Assembly (NCBI RefSeq): GCF_010983895.1
Contig: NZ_CP048836.1
Coordinates: 248,001-312,000 of the forward strand
Direction: 5' to 3'
From: Nitrogeniibacter mangrovi
GTDB taxonomy: Bacteria > Pseudomonadota > Gammaproteobacteria > Burkholderiales > Rhodocyclaceae
Length of the DNA stretch: 64,000 nt
Shown: piece after piece, positions 1-9,121 of the stretch
Position numbering within the stretch: position 1 is the first letter of the stretch
How the letters are laid out: each line of letters opens with the position of its first letter
Translations under genes and position numbers: made by a program
The notes under the pieces: model-generated
Told to the model about the DNA's origin: nothing
Database searches by the model: none
What the model saw: the letters and a program-made list of their open reading frames with translations, nothing else

Positions 1-608
1 AGGTCGTCGACCCCGACGGCCACCCCATCCGCTGGGTGTGGAAGACCTGGGCCTGGGAGACCGCGCTGGACGAGCTGCGTGACCAGTGCCTCGAGGACGA
101 CCGCGTGCCCATCGCCCTGGGGCCGGACGGCGGCCGCCGCGCACCGCGCCTCGCTGACGTGCTGTTGCGCCGCGACGTGACCGTGTTCGAGCCGCTGTGG
201 ACGCTGATCCCGAGCAACAAGGCGATCCTGCCGGTGCTGTGGTCCATCTTCCCGAACCACCCCTACCTGCTCGACACCCGCTTTGCGCCGGGTGAGGACT
301 TCGGCGCCGACGGCTACGTGGTCAAGCCCATCGTCGGGCGCTGCGGTGCCAACATCAGCATCTACGCGGCCGACGACACCCTTGTCACCGAGACCGACGG
401 ACGCTTCGACGACCGCGCCCAGATCTACCAGGCCTTCTTCGAGCTGCCGCGCCTCGACGGGCTCAACGTGCAGGTGTGCACCTTTAGCGTGGACGGCGTC
501 TATGGCGGCGCCTGCGTGCGCGTCGACCCGTCGCTGGTGATCACCACCGACAGCGATCTGCTGCCGCTGCGCGTGGTGCCCGATGCGGCGCTGCTGGCCG
601 GATCCTGA
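1..608 (+). CDS. Glutathionylspermidine synthase-like ATP-grasp protein, 3' part
   Basis: The reading frame is open from the first complete codon at base 3, so the gene begins before the window; 201 C-terminal residues are visible. Motifs typical of the glutathionylspermidine synthase / YgiC-YjfC family are present: a VWKTWAWE stretch, EPLWTLIPSNKAILPVLW, and the nucleotide-binding segment VVKPIVGRCGANI. Characterised members ligate glutathione to spermidine, but many YgiC/YjfC-type members have no proven substrate, so the exact reaction is inference. The next gene on this strand starts 95 bp downstream. Another ATP-grasp gene lies close by on the opposite strand at 1813-2715, although the two sequences are different subfamilies. 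Confidence 0.85.
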   Translation, partial: VVDPDGHPIRWVWKTWAWETALDELRDQCLEDDRVPIALGPDGGRRAPRLADVLLRRDVTVFEPLWTLIPSNKAILPVLWSIFPNHPYLLDTRFAPGEDFGADGYVVKPIVGRCGANISIYAADDTLVTETDGRFDDRAQIYQAFFELPRLDGLNVQVCTFSVDGVYGGACVRVDPSLVITTDSDLLPLRVVPDAALLAGS

Positions 609-703
609 GCGGGGCGGTTTTCAGCGGCGGCGCGCGCAGGGCACAATGGGTCGATCGGCCGGGCGCTGCGATCGGCGGCGAGCCGGCGGCCACCGGAGCG
701 TGA

Positions 704-1291
704 ATGAGCGATCAGTCCCCCGACGAACTCTTTGCCTCGGCGCGTGCGTGCACCCTGTGCGCCGAGCATCTGCCCCTCGGGCCCCGGCCGGTGTTCCAGG
801 CCGATCCGCGCGCGCGGATCCTGATCGCCGGACAGGCGCCCGGGCGACGGGTGCACGCGACCGGGGTGCCCTTCGACGACCCCAGCGGCGATCGCCTGCG
901 CGACTGGCTCGGCATCGACCGGGCGGTGTTCTACGACGCCACCCGGGTGGCGATCCTGCCCATGGGCTTCTGCTATCCGGGCACCGGCAAGAGCGGCGAT
1001 CTGCCGCCGCGGCCGGAGTGCGCCGCCACCTGGCGCGAGGCCTTCCTGGCCCACCTGCCCCGGGTGGAACTGACCCTGGTGCTGGGTCAGTACGCCCTCG
1101 ACTACCATCTGGACGCCGGCCGCGTGGCGCTCACCGAGGTGGTGCGCGACTGGCGCCGCCACTGGCCCGCGCGGCTGCCGCTGCCGCATCCGAGCCCGCG
1201 CAACAACCGCTGGCTGGTGCGCAACCCGTGGTTTGCCGAGGAGGTGCTGCCGGCGCTGCGGGCGCGGGTGGCGGACGTGCTCGCGGCGTGA
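704..1291 (+). CDS. Uracil-DNA glycosylase family protein with four-Cys pattern
   Basis: This 195-residue protein belongs by motif to the uracil-DNA glycosylase superfamily, which excises uracil from DNA. GQAPGRR (from residue 43) followed by TGVPFDD matches the water-activating and uracil-binding loop, and HPSPRNNRW near the C terminus matches the DNA-intercalation motif. Cys16, Cys19, Cys90 and Cys106 have the CxxC...C-x15-C spacing of the [4Fe-4S] family-4 enzymes, so an iron-sulfur cluster is likely. The loop has Arg rather than the family-4 Glu after APG, so it is a divergent branch and its activity is not certain. The start ATG at 704 follows a GGAG-like site. Confidence 0.8.
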   Translation: MSDQSPDELFASARACTLCAEHLPLGPRPVFQADPRARILIAGQAPGRRVHATGVPFDDPSGDRLRDWLGIDRAVFYDATRVAILPMGFCYPGTGKSGDLPPRPECAATWREAFLAHLPRVELTLVLGQYALDYHLDAGRVALTEVVRDWRRHWPARLPLPHPSPRNNRWLVRNPWFAEEVLPALRARVADVLAA

Positions 1292-1367
1292 CCTCGGCCG
1301 CGGGCCGCCGGCGCAGGTCTGTTAAAGTCGCGCCTGAACCGCCCACCCGCACCGGAGCCTCGTCGCC

Positions 1368-1802
1368 ATGAATCGCCGCCACTTCTTCCGTCAGGCCGCC
1401 GCCCTGGCCACCGTGCCGCTGACCGGCTTCGGCCTCACCGCGTGCAGCGAGGTGCAGCCGGCCAGGCTGGCGCTGAACGAAACCCACTGCGAATACTGCA
1501 AGGCGGCCATCACCCAGCGGCCGTTCGCGGCGCAGGTGCGCGATGCGGGCGGCGCGACCCATTTCTTCGACGACTTCGGCTGTGCGGTGCGCTGGATCCA
1601 GGGGCAGGACCTGCCCGAGTCCCGGCTGCATTTCTGGGTGATGGACTACCACGGCGGCTACTGGGTGGACGCCTTCAAGGCCCATTACCACGGCGGCACG
1701 CCGAGCCCGCAGGGCTACAACCTGACCGCCTCGACCATCCCCGGCGGGCCGGACATGTCCTACCCGGCGGCCCGCGACGCGGTGCTGGCGCGGCCGGCCT
1801 GA
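1368..1802 (+). CDS. NosL-like Tat lipoprotein
   Basis: The 144-residue product starts MNRRHFFRQ, a twin-arginine type signal, followed by a hydrophobic stretch and a lipobox ending LTAC (Cys26). This predicts Tat export and lipid anchoring in the periplasm. The mature part has HCEYCKAAI near residues 40-50, then FFDDFGCAVRW and HFWVMDYHGGYWVDA. These are typical of the NosL/MerB-like family, whose best-known member delivers copper to nitrous oxide reductase. No nos genes lie in the window, so a general copper or metal role is as likely as denitrification. It ends 10 bp from the end of the convergent ATP-grasp gene. Confidence 0.75.
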   Translation: MNRRHFFRQAAALATVPLTGFGLTACSEVQPARLALNETHCEYCKAAITQRPFAAQVRDAGGATHFFDDFGCAVRWIQGQDLPESRLHFWVMDYHGGYWVDAFKAHYHGGTPSPQGYNLTASTIPGGPDMSYPAARDAVLARPA

Positions 1803-1812
1803 ACGGCGCGCC

Positions 1813-2715
1813 TCAGGCGTCCACCGAGAACAGGGTTCTCACCAGCGCGCTGGCCAGGGTGCGCGCCGCCTCGGGGTGGAAGCGGAAGAACAGCTCCGGC
1901 TCGATCAGCTCGATCTCCATCAGGCGCAGCCCCTGCGCGCTGCGCACCAGATCCACGCGCGCATAGACCGGCGCCGCCGGGCAGGCCCGCACCGTCCGTT
2001 CGGCAAAGGCGATCTCGTCCGCGGCCGGCAGGTGCGGGTGCACCTGGCCGCCATGGTCGTCCTGCACCCGGAAGTCGCCCGTCCGCGCGGTCTTGCGCAC
2101 CGCGTGGGTCACGCGCCCGTCGATGACGATCAGGGAGATCTCGCCCTCGCGCACGATGGCCGGCTCGAAGGGCTGCACCAGCATGGCCTCGCGGGCGAGG
2201 CAGTCGGCGAGCTGGGTCTGGTGGGCGCCGAGGTCCGCGCGCCCGGCGCGCCAGGTGAGCCGGGCGCCGGCGGCGAGCGCGGGCTTGATGACCACCTCGT
2301 CCCAACCCTGGGCATCGAGCAGGTCATCCAGGGAGACCGGCGCGCCCGCGTCGAGAAATTGCGTGGGGACGACGGCGATGCCGCGTTCGGCCAGATCCCG
2401 CAGATAGCGCTTGTCCAGGTTCCAGTGGATCAGGGCCGCATCGTTGATCAGGCGCGTCCGCGTGGCGGCGTGCGCCAGCCAGGGGCGGAAGCGGTCGATG
2501 CGGTCCACATAGTCCCAGGTGGAGCGGAACAGGGCGGCGCGGGTCAGATGCCAGTCCATGGACGGGTCCGACCAGGCGCGCCGCGCCACTCGCAGCCCGA
2601 GCGCGTAGAGGGCGTCGATCAGCAGGCCTTCTTCGGTGGCGATCTGGTGCTGGTACCAGTCGTCGGGGTCGAGGGTGGCGTAGCGGGCCTCGGTAAGGAC
2701 AATCAGGTCGTACAT
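1813..2715 (-). CDS. ATP-grasp domain protein (glutathione synthetase-like)
   Basis: A 300-residue cytoplasmic protein beginning MYDLIVLTEARYATLDPDDW. The fold order fits ATP-grasp carboxylate-amine ligases: an N-terminal preATP-grasp part with LFRSTWDYVDRIDRF, a central nucleotide-binding part with EVVIKPALAAGARLTW, and the metal-binding acid segment LMEIELIEPELFF near the C terminus. This type is widespread in proteobacteria, usually annotated as prokaryotic glutathione synthetase-like, and its substrates are mostly unknown. It lies 17 bp after the stop of the upstream esterase gene on the same strand, so the two may be cotranscribed. No specific substrate is proposed. Confidence 0.75.
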   Translation of the reverse strand: MYDLIVLTEARYATLDPDDWYQHQIATEEGLLIDALYALGLRVARRAWSDPSMDWHLTRAALFRSTWDYVDRIDRFRPWLAHAATRTRLINDAALIHWNLDKRYLRDLAERGIAVVPTQFLDAGAPVSLDDLLDAQGWDEVVIKPALAAGARLTWRAGRADLGAHQTQLADCLAREAMLVQPFEPAIVREGEISLIVIDGRVTHAVRKTARTGDFRVQDDHGGQVHPHLPAADEIAFAERTVRACPAAPVYARVDLVRSAQGLRLMEIELIEPELFFRFHPEAARTLASALVRTLFSVDA

Positions 2716-2732
2716 GGCGCTTCCGGGACGGT

Positions 2733-3770
2733 TCAGCGGGGCGCTTCGGCCAAGTGATCCACCATGCGCGTGACGGCATCGATCTGGGCGCCGTCACGGG
2801 TGGCGTAGTCGGTGTCCTCGTAGCCCCACCAGTCCCAGCAGGCCTTGGGGTTGAACACCCAGCGGAACCACCAGCCCGACCAGGTCCAGCCGTAGCGCGG
2901 GGTGGTCTGCGGGTAGAGGACGATGAGCCGGTTGGATTCGGCCCAGCGGTTGTAGCCGGCCTCGCGTACGAACACGGTGCCGATCTGGTCGGCGCTCTGG
3001 CGACAGCCGTGGAAGGCCACGTGCACCCGGCAGCCGCCGGTGCGGCAACCGCTTGGCACGTATACGTAGCCGGTCTGCCCCAGGCCGAGGGCGCCAGCGG
3101 CGTCGGCGTAGGGGGTCTGGTCGAAGGCGAGCAGCTCGCCGCCCGCACTGACCGCCTTCGGGGCGAGCGGGCCGAGCAGATGGGCGAGCAACTGCCCGGG
3201 GGCGTCGACGCCCGCGCAATGGTTGATGAACGGCGGCTCGGAGGTGTCGCAGGCGTTGGCGTCCGGCGCGTCGGGCGAGAGCATGGCGTGGCCGGCGCCG
3301 GGCACCTTGACGTAGGCCAGGTCGGTGGCGGCGACCCAGTGCCGGTAGAAGGCGGCCAGCGCGTCGACCACCGGCCGCGCGACGGTGTGGTCCGCGCCCC
3401 CGGAGAGCAGCCAGACCCGGTCGTGCACCAGGCCGGCAGGGGCGTCGATGCGCCCTGCGGTGGCGTCGGCCTCGACGAGGGCGACGCTGGCGGCGGTGCT
3501 GGGCACCGGGTCGTTGGCGTCGGGGTCCATGCAATTGACCAGGGCGCGCACGGCGCTGCCCTCGGCGCATTCGTAGGGCCCGGCCGCGAGGATGCCGGCC
3601 CCGGCGACCCGCGCGGAGTGGGCCACATGAAACTGCACCGCCATGTAGCCGCCGGAGGAGATCCCCGACACCGTCAGCTGCGCCGCGTCGGCACTCAGCG
3701 CCGGCAGGGGCGGTGCGGCGTGGGCGGCGATGCTCGACAGGCTCAGCAGGAGCGCGAGATGGCGGCGCAT
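2733..3770 (-). CDS. Secreted PHB depolymerase-like esterase
   Basis: The 345-residue product has a Sec signal peptide (MRRHLALLLSLSSIAAHA) and an alpha/beta-hydrolase lipase box GISSG with Ser38 as the probable nucleophile. HVAFHGCRQSADQIG, around residue 240, is the oxyanion-type segment of the polyhydroxybutyrate depolymerase/feruloyl-esterase family. The likely activity is hydrolysis of extracellular polyester or short-chain esters, but substrate cannot be read from sequence. The ATG at 3770 is chosen because the signal peptide begins there. The frame runs upstream to 3830, but that would place about 20 polar residues ahead of the signal. Confidence 0.78.
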   Translation of the reverse strand: MRRHLALLLSLSSIAAHAAPPLPALSADAAQLTVSGISSGGYMAVQFHVAHSARVAGAGILAAGPYECAEGSAVRALVNCMDPDANDPVPSTAASVALVEADATAGRIDAPAGLVHDRVWLLSGGADHTVARPVVDALAAFYRHWVAATDLAYVKVPGAGHAMLSPDAPDANACDTSEPPFINHCAGVDAPGQLLAHLLGPLAPKAVSAGGELLAFDQTPYADAAGALGLGQTGYVYVPSGCRTGGCRVHVAFHGCRQSADQIGTVFVREAGYNRWAESNRLIVLYPQTTPRYGWTWSGWWFRWVFNPKACWDWWGYEDTDYATRDGAQIDAVTRMVDHLAEAPR

Positions 3771-3913
3771 GAATCCGGGACGACGAAACGAAATGCTGTC
3801 ATGATGGTCTTCCGTTCGTGTGCCGCGCAAGTGCGCTGGTGCACACCGGCAATGACAACGACAAGGCGCATGATCCGCGTCGCACCACCCCCGATACCCA
3901 CAGGAGATTTCAT

Positions 3914-4414
3914 ATGGCTACCGTCACGCTCAAGGGCAATCCCGTCGACGTGGCCGGCACTCTGCCGGCCAAGGGCAGCCCGGCCCCCGATTTCACCCTC
4001 ACCAACGGCGAGCTGGCCGATGTCGGCCTCGATGCCTTCGCCGGCAAGCGCAAGGTGCTCAATATCGTGCCCAGCCTCGATACCCCCACCTGTGCCACCT
4101 CGACCCGCAAGTTCAACGCCGACGCCGCGAGCCTGGCCGATACCGTCGTGCTCGTGATCTCGGCCGACCTGCCGTTCGCGGCGGGCCGCTTCTGCACCAC
4201 CGAAGGGCTCGACAACGTGGTCACCCTGTCCACCTTCCGCAACGCCGGCTTCGGCCAGCGCTGGGGCGTGGCGATCACCTCCGGCCCGCTGGCCGGGCTG
4301 ACCGCGCGCGCGGTGGTGGTGCTGGACAAGGACAACACCGTGCTGCACAGCCAGCTGGTGCCGGAGATCGCCGAGGAGCCGGACTACGCGGCCGCCGAGG
4401 CGGCGCTCGGCTGA
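3914..4414 (+). CDS. tpx: Thiol peroxidase Tpx
   Basis: A 166-residue atypical 2-Cys peroxiredoxin that reduces hydrogen and organic peroxides with thioredoxin. The peroxidatic Cys60 sits in [10 protein letters not shown] and the resolving Cys94 in GRFCTTEG. These match the positions and spacing of the E. coli enzyme (61 and 95), and the length matches the family. The start ATG at 3914 is preceded by AGGAG at 3902-3906; an upstream in-frame ATG at 3818 would add residues without family support. The gene is divergent from the esterase gene and is followed by its own terminator at about 4435-4464. Confidence 0.96.
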   Translation: MATVTLKGNPVDVAGTLPAKGSPAPDFTLTNGELADVGLDAFAGKRKVLNIVPSLDTPTCATSTRKFNADAASLADTVVLVISADLPFAAGRFCTTEGLDNVVTLSTFRNAGFGQRWGVAITSGPLAGLTARAVVVLDKDNTVLHSQLVPEIAEEPDYAAAEAALG

Positions 4415-4434
4415 GCGCAGTCGCAGCGAAGGTG

Positions 4435-4464
4435 ACGGCGGACTGCGGTTCGCCGTTTTTTTTT
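4435..4464 (+). terminator. Rho-independent terminator after tpx
   Basis: ACGGCG at 4435-4440 pairs with CGCCGT at 4451-4456 across a ten-base loop, followed at once by a run of nine T. It lies 20 bases after the tpx stop. Confidence 0.75.
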
Positions 4465-4544
4465 GGTGCATTGCGCCATGGTTGCGGAACCGGCGCGGGG
4501 GGCGCCCTGTCATCCGCTTGAACCCCTGGCAAGATGGAGATTGC

Positions 4545-5507
4545 ATGTCCCGGATTCGAACGACGCTCGTGGCGAGTGTGTTTCTGCTGTGTGCCGTACC
4601 GGCAGCCGCCGATGTCGTCCGCGTCACCCTCGCCAATGGCGACATCCTGCGTGGCGAGCTGCTGCGTCAGACCGATGACACCGTGTTCATCAAACACCCG
4701 GTGCTCGGGGAGCTGAGCCTGATGCGCGACGATATCCGCAGCGTCTTCATCGGCGCGGCCGCCATTGCGCGCGCCGACGCGCCGCCCGCACCGGCGAAGC
4801 CGGCGCCACCCCCCCCGGAAGACCGCGGCCTGCTCGGTTTCGGCTGGCTCAAGGACTGGCAGCGCCGGCTGGAGGCGGGCGTCAGCGGGGCGGCCGGGGC
4901 CTCGAGCAACCAGCAGGCGCATGTGGGTTTCATGGCCGACTACGAGGACACCGAGGTGCGCTGGCGCCAGCGGGCGCGCTTCTTCCACGCCGAGAGCGAC
5001 GGCGAGGAGACCGCCAACAGTGCCGTGGTCAGCCTCAACCGTGACGATCTGTTGCCCGGCTCGCCCTGGTTCCGGTTTGCCGCCGGTCAGTACGATCGGG
5101 ATGCGTTCCAGGACTGGCGCAACCGTCTGGCGCTCAACGGGGGGGTGGGTTACCAGGTGGCGGCCTCGGATCGTTACCGGCTGCTGCTCCGGGCCGGTTT
5201 GGGCGGCACCTACGTGTGGGGCGGGCCCGCGCGCGAGGAGGTGGCGCCGGAGGCGCTGCTCGGCTTCGACATGAACTGGAAGCTGTCGGCGCAGCAGACC
5301 ATCAGTCTCACCAATGCGCTCTATCCCAGCCTCAAGGATGGTGGCCAGTTCCGCAACGTGTCCGCCTTCGACTGGATCATCAATCTCGACAAGGAGGCCG
5401 GGCTGGGGCTCAAGATCGGAATCAACAACGAGTATGACTCCCGGCCCGAGGACGGGGCCGATCGCAACGACTTCAAGTACACCAGCTCACTGATCTGGCG
5501 TCTGTGA
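4545..5507 (+). CDS. DUF481 outer-membrane family protein
   Basis: A 320-residue exported protein. The N terminus MSRIRTTLVASVFLLCAVPAAAD is a Sec signal. Residues of about 20-60 resemble a small beta domain (VTLANGDILRGELLRQ), followed by a Pro/Ala-rich linker near 75-90. The C-terminal 230 residues are alternating beta strands ending in SSLIWRL, as expected for a DUF481 (YdiY-like, 'salt-induced outer membrane protein') barrel that inserts in the outer membrane. The ATG at 4545 is chosen for GGAG at 4536-4539 and for the signal peptide. Function is unknown. Its 3' end overlaps the convergent Sel1-repeat gene by 21 bases. Confidence 0.78.
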   Translation: MSRIRTTLVASVFLLCAVPAAADVVRVTLANGDILRGELLRQTDDTVFIKHPVLGELSLMRDDIRSVFIGAAAIARADAPPAPAKPAPPPPEDRGLLGFGWLKDWQRRLEAGVSGAAGASSNQQAHVGFMADYEDTEVRWRQRARFFHAESDGEETANSAVVSLNRDDLLPGSPWFRFAAGQYDRDAFQDWRNRLALNGGVGYQVAASDRYRLLLRAGLGGTYVWGGPAREEVAPEALLGFDMNWKLSAQQTISLTNALYPSLKDGGQFRNVSAFDWIINLDKEAGLGLKIGINNEYDSRPEDGADRNDFKYTSSLIWRL

Positions 5508-6311
5508 GCGCGGGCGCGCCGGGATGAACGCCGGGTCGGCAAAGGCACGGCCGTCGGCGCGCCGCCAGGCGTGGTGGGTGCCCGTGCGCAGGAACTCGGC
5601 GGCGTCCGCATCGCCCTGCGCGGCGGCCTGGCGGAACAGCTCGAGGGCGGCGGGGCGGTCCGGGGCGATGCCGACGCCGAAATAGAGGGCGGTGGCGAAC
5701 AGGGTCATCCCGGTCAGTCGGTAGCCCGGCGTGTGCGCGCGGGCGGCGCGCGCCAGCCAGGCGGTGGCCCGTTCCGGCCGGCGTGGCAGGCCGGTGCCGC
5801 TCTCGTACATCTGCGAGAGGCGGATCATCGCCCCGGCGTGACCGCGGCGGGCGCAGTCGGCGAGCAGGGCGAGCATCGCCTCGTCGTCGCCGCACATGGC
5901 GCCGGCCAGCAGATCTGCCGCGATGTCCGCGGTGTCGGTGCAGCGCGCGCCGTCCCCGGGCAAGCGGGCGAGGCAGTCGCCATGCGGGCGTGGTGTCGCC
6001 GCCGCGCTGCGCGCCACCTGGCGCAGCCAGGCCTGGACCGCCGGGGCGTCCACCGGGCGGTCCACCGCCTGCCAGCCGAGGCGCGTGCCGCCGTGGATCT
6101 CGTCCCAGTCCAGCCAGATACGCACCGGAGCGGTGCCGATGCGGGTAATGCCTTCGAGGCGCGCCGCGTCCACCCGGGCATCCCGGCTGGCGTGCGCCAT
6201 CACCGCCTGCCACACCCGCACCGGGCCCTCGGGCAGGTGTGTGCTGTGGGCGCGGGCCGACGGGGTGGCGAGCACACCCAGGGCGAGCAGACAGGCGGCG
6301 AGGCGGAGCAT
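5487..6311 (-). CDS. Secreted Sel1-repeat protein
   Basis: A 274-residue protein with signal peptide MLRLAACLLALGVLATPSARA. The C-terminal half carries Sel1-type (TPR-like) helical repeats: ALLADCARRGHAGAMIRLSQ, then MYESGTGLPRRPERATAWL, and LYFGVGIAPDRPAALELFRQ ending in a GDADAAEFL segment. Such repeats make protein-protein contacts. The N-terminal region (residues 25-130) has no recognisable domain. The gene overlaps the 3' end of the DUF481 gene tail-to-tail and is divergent from mnmG. No particular partner can be named. Confidence 0.7.
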   Translation of the reverse strand: MLRLAACLLALGVLATPSARAHSTHLPEGPVRVWQAVMAHASRDARVDAARLEGITRIGTAPVRIWLDWDEIHGGTRLGWQAVDRPVDAPAVQAWLRQVARSAAATPRPHGDCLARLPGDGARCTDTADIAADLLAGAMCGDDEAMLALLADCARRGHAGAMIRLSQMYESGTGLPRRPERATAWLARAARAHTPGYRLTGMTLFATALYFGVGIAPDRPAALELFRQAAAQGDADAAEFLRTGTHHAWRRADGRAFADPAFIPARPRSQTPDQ

Positions 6312-6462
6312 GGACGGATTCCGGCGCAGAATTCCCGATCATGCTAGCGGCGCCGCGCCGGGGCCGACAGGGCGGCTTGCCCGCACGGGGGCGGGGGATT
6401 CGCCCGATCCGGCCGATGCGCCAGGGTGGTGCATGAATGTCGGTGAGTGCACAACATAAGAT

Positions 6463-6494
6463 CATGTTTCCGCGTGAAAAAAACGTGGAACATG
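6463..6494. repeat. Imperfect inverted repeat upstream of mnmG
   Basis: CATGTTTCCGCG from 6463 and ACGTGGAACATG at 6483-6494 form imperfect arms around an A-rich loop, in the 267-bp leader before mnmG. A TAGAAT -10-like hexamer follows at 6530-6535. The right arm contains ACGTGGAACA, the half-site of a parS sequence, but there is no full 16-bp parS. It could be an operator or a decayed ParB site. The rest of the gap shows no clear feature. Confidence 0.45.
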
Positions 6495-6578
6495 GGGGTT
6501 TGGGGCTGGTGTGGCGGAGCCCGAAACGATAGAATTCCTCCCCTTTCCCAACGCTTCGCCATCTGCGCAGGACGCGCC

Positions 6579-8489
6579 ATGCTGTATCCCTCCCGTTTCG
6601 ATGTCATCGTCGTCGGTGGCGGCCACGCCGGCACCGAGGCCGCGCTCGCCGCCGCCCGCATGGGCGTGCGCACGCTGCTGCTCACCCACAACATCGAGAC
6701 CCTCGGGCAGATGAGCTGCAACCCGTCCATCGGCGGCATCGGCAAGGGCCATCTGGTCAAGGAAGTGGATGCGCTGGGCGGCGCCATGGCGGCGGCCACC
6801 GACGAGGGCGGCATCCAGTTCCGCATCCTCAACGCCTCCAAGGGGCCCGCGGTGCGCGCCACCCGCGCCCAGGCCGACCGGGTGCTGTACAAGGCGGCGA
6901 TCCGCAAGCGCCTGGAGAACCAGGCCAACCTGACCCTGTTCCAGCAGGCGGTGGACGACATCACCGTGGCGGGCGACCGGGTGACCGGCGTGGTCACCCA
7001 GCTGGGCATCCGCTTCGAGGCGCCCACGGTGGTGCTGACCGCCGGCACCTTTCTCAACGGCTTGATCCATGTCGGCCTCACGCACCATTCCGGTGGCCGC
7101 GCCGGCGATCAGCCCGCCATCTCCTTGGGCCGGCGCCTCAAGGAATTGCAGCTGCCGCAAGGGCGGCTGAAGACCGGCACGCCGCCGCGCATCGACGGGC
7201 GCACCGTCGACTTCTCGGTGATGACCGTGCAGCCGGGCGACGATCCGGAGCCGGTGTTCAGCTTCCTCGGTTCGGTGAGCCAGCACCCGCGACAACTGCC
7301 GTGCTGGATCACCAAGACCAACGAACGCACCCACGAGATCATCCGCAACAACCTGGATCGCTCACCCATGTATTCGGGCGTGATCGAGGGCGTCGGGCCG
7401 CGCTACTGCCCGTCCATCGAGGACAAGATCCACCGCTTCGCCGACAAGGATAGCCACAACGTCTTCCTCGAGCCCGAAGGGCTGGAGACCCACGAGCTCT
7501 ATCCGAACGGCATCTCCACCTCGCTGCCCTTCGACGTTCAGCTCGCGGTGGTGCGCTCCATCGCCGGCATGGAAAACGCCCACATCCTGCGCCCCGGCTA
7601 CGCCATCGAGTACGACTACTTCGATCCGCGCAACCTCAAGAGCAGCCTGGAGACCAAGACCTTCCACGGCCTGTTCTTCGCCGGCCAGATCAACGGCACC
7701 ACCGGCTACGAGGAGGCTGCTGCACAGGGCCTGCTCGCCGGGGCCAACGCGGCCTTGCAGGTGCAGGGGCGCGAGCCCTGGTGCCCGCGCCGCGACGAAG
7801 CCTACCTGGGCGTGCTGGTGGACGATCTCATCACCCGTGGGGTGGCCGAGCCCTACCGGATGTTCACCTCCCGCGCCGAGTACCGGCTCTCCTTGCGCGA
7901 GGACAATGCCGACCTGCGCCTGACCGAGAAGGGGCGCAAACTCGGCCTCGTGGACGACGCGCGCTGGACGGCCTTCTGCCGCAAGCGCGAGGCCATCGAG
8001 CGCGAGACCGCACGGCTCAAGGCCACCTGGGCGCGCCCCGACGCGATTCCCGCGGCGGCGGCCGAGCAAGCCGTGGGCAAGGCGCTGGAGCGCGAATACA
8101 CCTTCTTCGAGCTGCTGCGCCGGCCGGGCGTCCGTTACGCCGCCCTGATGGCCCTGCCGACCGCGCCGGAGGCGCCGGAAACCGATCCGCTGGTGGTCGA
8201 GCAGCTCGAGATCGGCGCCCAGTACCAGGGCTACATCGATCGTCAGCAGGAGGAGGTGGCCCGCGCCGCCAAGGCCGAAGCCACGGCGCTGCCGGCGGAC
8301 ATGGACTACGGCGAGGTGCGCGGCCTGTCGAAGGAAGTGCAGCAGAAGCTGGCCGAGCACCGGCCCCAGACCATCGGCCAGGCCGGCCGCATCCAGGGGG
8401 TGACGCCAGCGGCCATCTCGCTGCTGCTGGTGCACCTGAAGCGCCGCGGCGCGGCCCGCCGGCTCGACGATGGCAGGGCCTCGGCATGA
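6579..8489 (+). CDS. mnmG: tRNA uridine-34 modification enzyme MnmG (GidA)
   Basis: A 636-residue FAD protein that, with MnmE, installs the carboxymethylaminomethyl group on U34 of certain tRNAs. The N-terminal dinucleotide-binding motif [12 protein letters not shown] is at residues 12-23; [18 protein letters not shown] and the [11 protein letters not shown] segment are family signatures. The length matches the family. The start at 6579 is chosen because [15 protein letters not shown] is the usual N terminus; the open frame upstream to 6447 codes for an atypical extension. The stop overlaps the rsmG start in ATGA, so translation is probably coupled. Confidence 0.97.
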   Translation: MLYPSRFDVIVVGGGHAGTEAALAAARMGVRTLLLTHNIETLGQMSCNPSIGGIGKGHLVKEVDALGGAMAAATDEGGIQFRILNASKGPAVRATRAQADRVLYKAAIRKRLENQANLTLFQQAVDDITVAGDRVTGVVTQLGIRFEAPTVVLTAGTFLNGLIHVGLTHHSGGRAGDQPAISLGRRLKELQLPQGRLKTGTPPRIDGRTVDFSVMTVQPGDDPEPVFSFLGSVSQHPRQLPCWITKTNERTHEIIRNNLDRSPMYSGVIEGVGPRYCPSIEDKIHRFADKDSHNVFLEPEGLETHELYPNGISTSLPFDVQLAVVRSIAGMENAHILRPGYAIEYDYFDPRNLKSSLETKTFHGLFFAGQINGTTGYEEAAAQGLLAGANAALQVQGREPWCPRRDEAYLGVLVDDLITRGVAEPYRMFTSRAEYRLSLREDNADLRLTEKGRKLGLVDDARWTAFCRKREAIERETARLKATWARPDAIPAAAAEQAVGKALEREYTFFELLRRPGVRYAALMALPTAPEAPETDPLVVEQLEIGAQYQGYIDRQQEEVARAAKAEATALPADMDYGEVRGLSKEVQQKLAEHRPQTIGQAGRIQGVTPAAISLLLVHLKRRGAARRLDDGRASA

Positions 8490-9121
8490 GCGAGGCGGCC
8501 CGACTGGAGCGCGGCCTGACGGCCATGGGGATCGACCTGCCGGAGGCGGCGCACGAGAAGCTCGTGGCGTTCGCAGCCTTGCTGGCCAAGTGGAACCGGG
8601 TGTACAACCTCACCGCGATCCGCGATGCGGACCAGATCCTCACCCATCATCTGCTCGATTCGCTGGTGGTGCTGCCGTTTCTGAGCGAGGTGAACACCCT
8701 GGCGGACATCGGTTCGGGCGGCGGACTGCCGGGTATTCCGCTGGCCATCGCCCGGCCCGACCTGCAGGTGACCTCCATCGAGACGGTCAACAAAAAGGCC
8801 AGCTTCCAGCAGCAGGCGCGCATCGAACTGAAGCTGGAGAACTTTCATGCCTTGTGCGCCCGGGTCGAAGACGTGCAGCCGGCGCAACGGTTCGACGGCA
8901 TCATCTCGCGGGCCTTTGCCGAGCTGGCCGATTTCGTTCGCCTGTCGGCGCATCTGCTGCGCCCCGGCGGTCGTCTGTATGCCATGAAGGGCGTCTATCC
9001 TCACGAAGAGATCGCCCGCCTGCCGGACGGCTTCGTGCTGGCCGAGGCCCACACCCTGGCGGTGCCCGACCTCGATGCGCACCGTCATCTGATCATCATC
9101 GAACGCAACGGAACCGCCTGA
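8486..9121 (+). CDS. rsmG: 16S rRNA m7G527 methyltransferase RsmG (GidB)
   Basis: A 211-residue SAM-dependent methyltransferase that methylates G527 of 16S rRNA. The SAM-binding motif [17 protein letters not shown] is at about residues 71-87, with [12 protein letters not shown] downstream, as in all RsmG proteins. [10 protein letters not shown] at residues 36-45 is the N-terminal signature. It sits in the conserved order mnmG-rsmG-parA-parB, overlapping mnmG by four bases and parA by one (TGATG). Confidence 0.97.
   Translation: MSEAARLERGLTAMGIDLPEAAHEKLVAFAALLAKWNRVYNLTAIRDADQILTHHLLDSLVVLPFLSEVNTLADIGSGGGLPGIPLAIARPDLQVTSIETVNKKASFQQQARIELKLENFHALCARVEDVQPAQRFDGIISRAFAELADFVRLSAHLLRPGGRLYAMKGVYPHEEIARLPDGFVLAEAHTLAVPDLDAHRHLIIIERNGTA

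Noticed and set aside
1368-1802. Nitrous oxide reductase locus
   Set aside because: The NosL-like gene has no nosZ, nosR or nosDFY beside it.
2754-4157. Long plus-strand open frame opposite the esterase and across tpx
   Set aside because: It is a GC-rich shadow frame with low-complexity Gly/Ala/Arg composition, and it overlaps well-supported genes on both strands.
6463-6494. parS site before mnmG
   Set aside because: Only one half-site matches; the spacing and left arm do not form the 16-bp palindrome, so it is listed as an inverted repeat instead.
6312-6578. Chromosomal origin near mnmG
   Set aside because: The gidA-gidB-parAB order hints at an origin-proximal position, but no cluster of DnaA boxes or AT-rich unwinding region was found.
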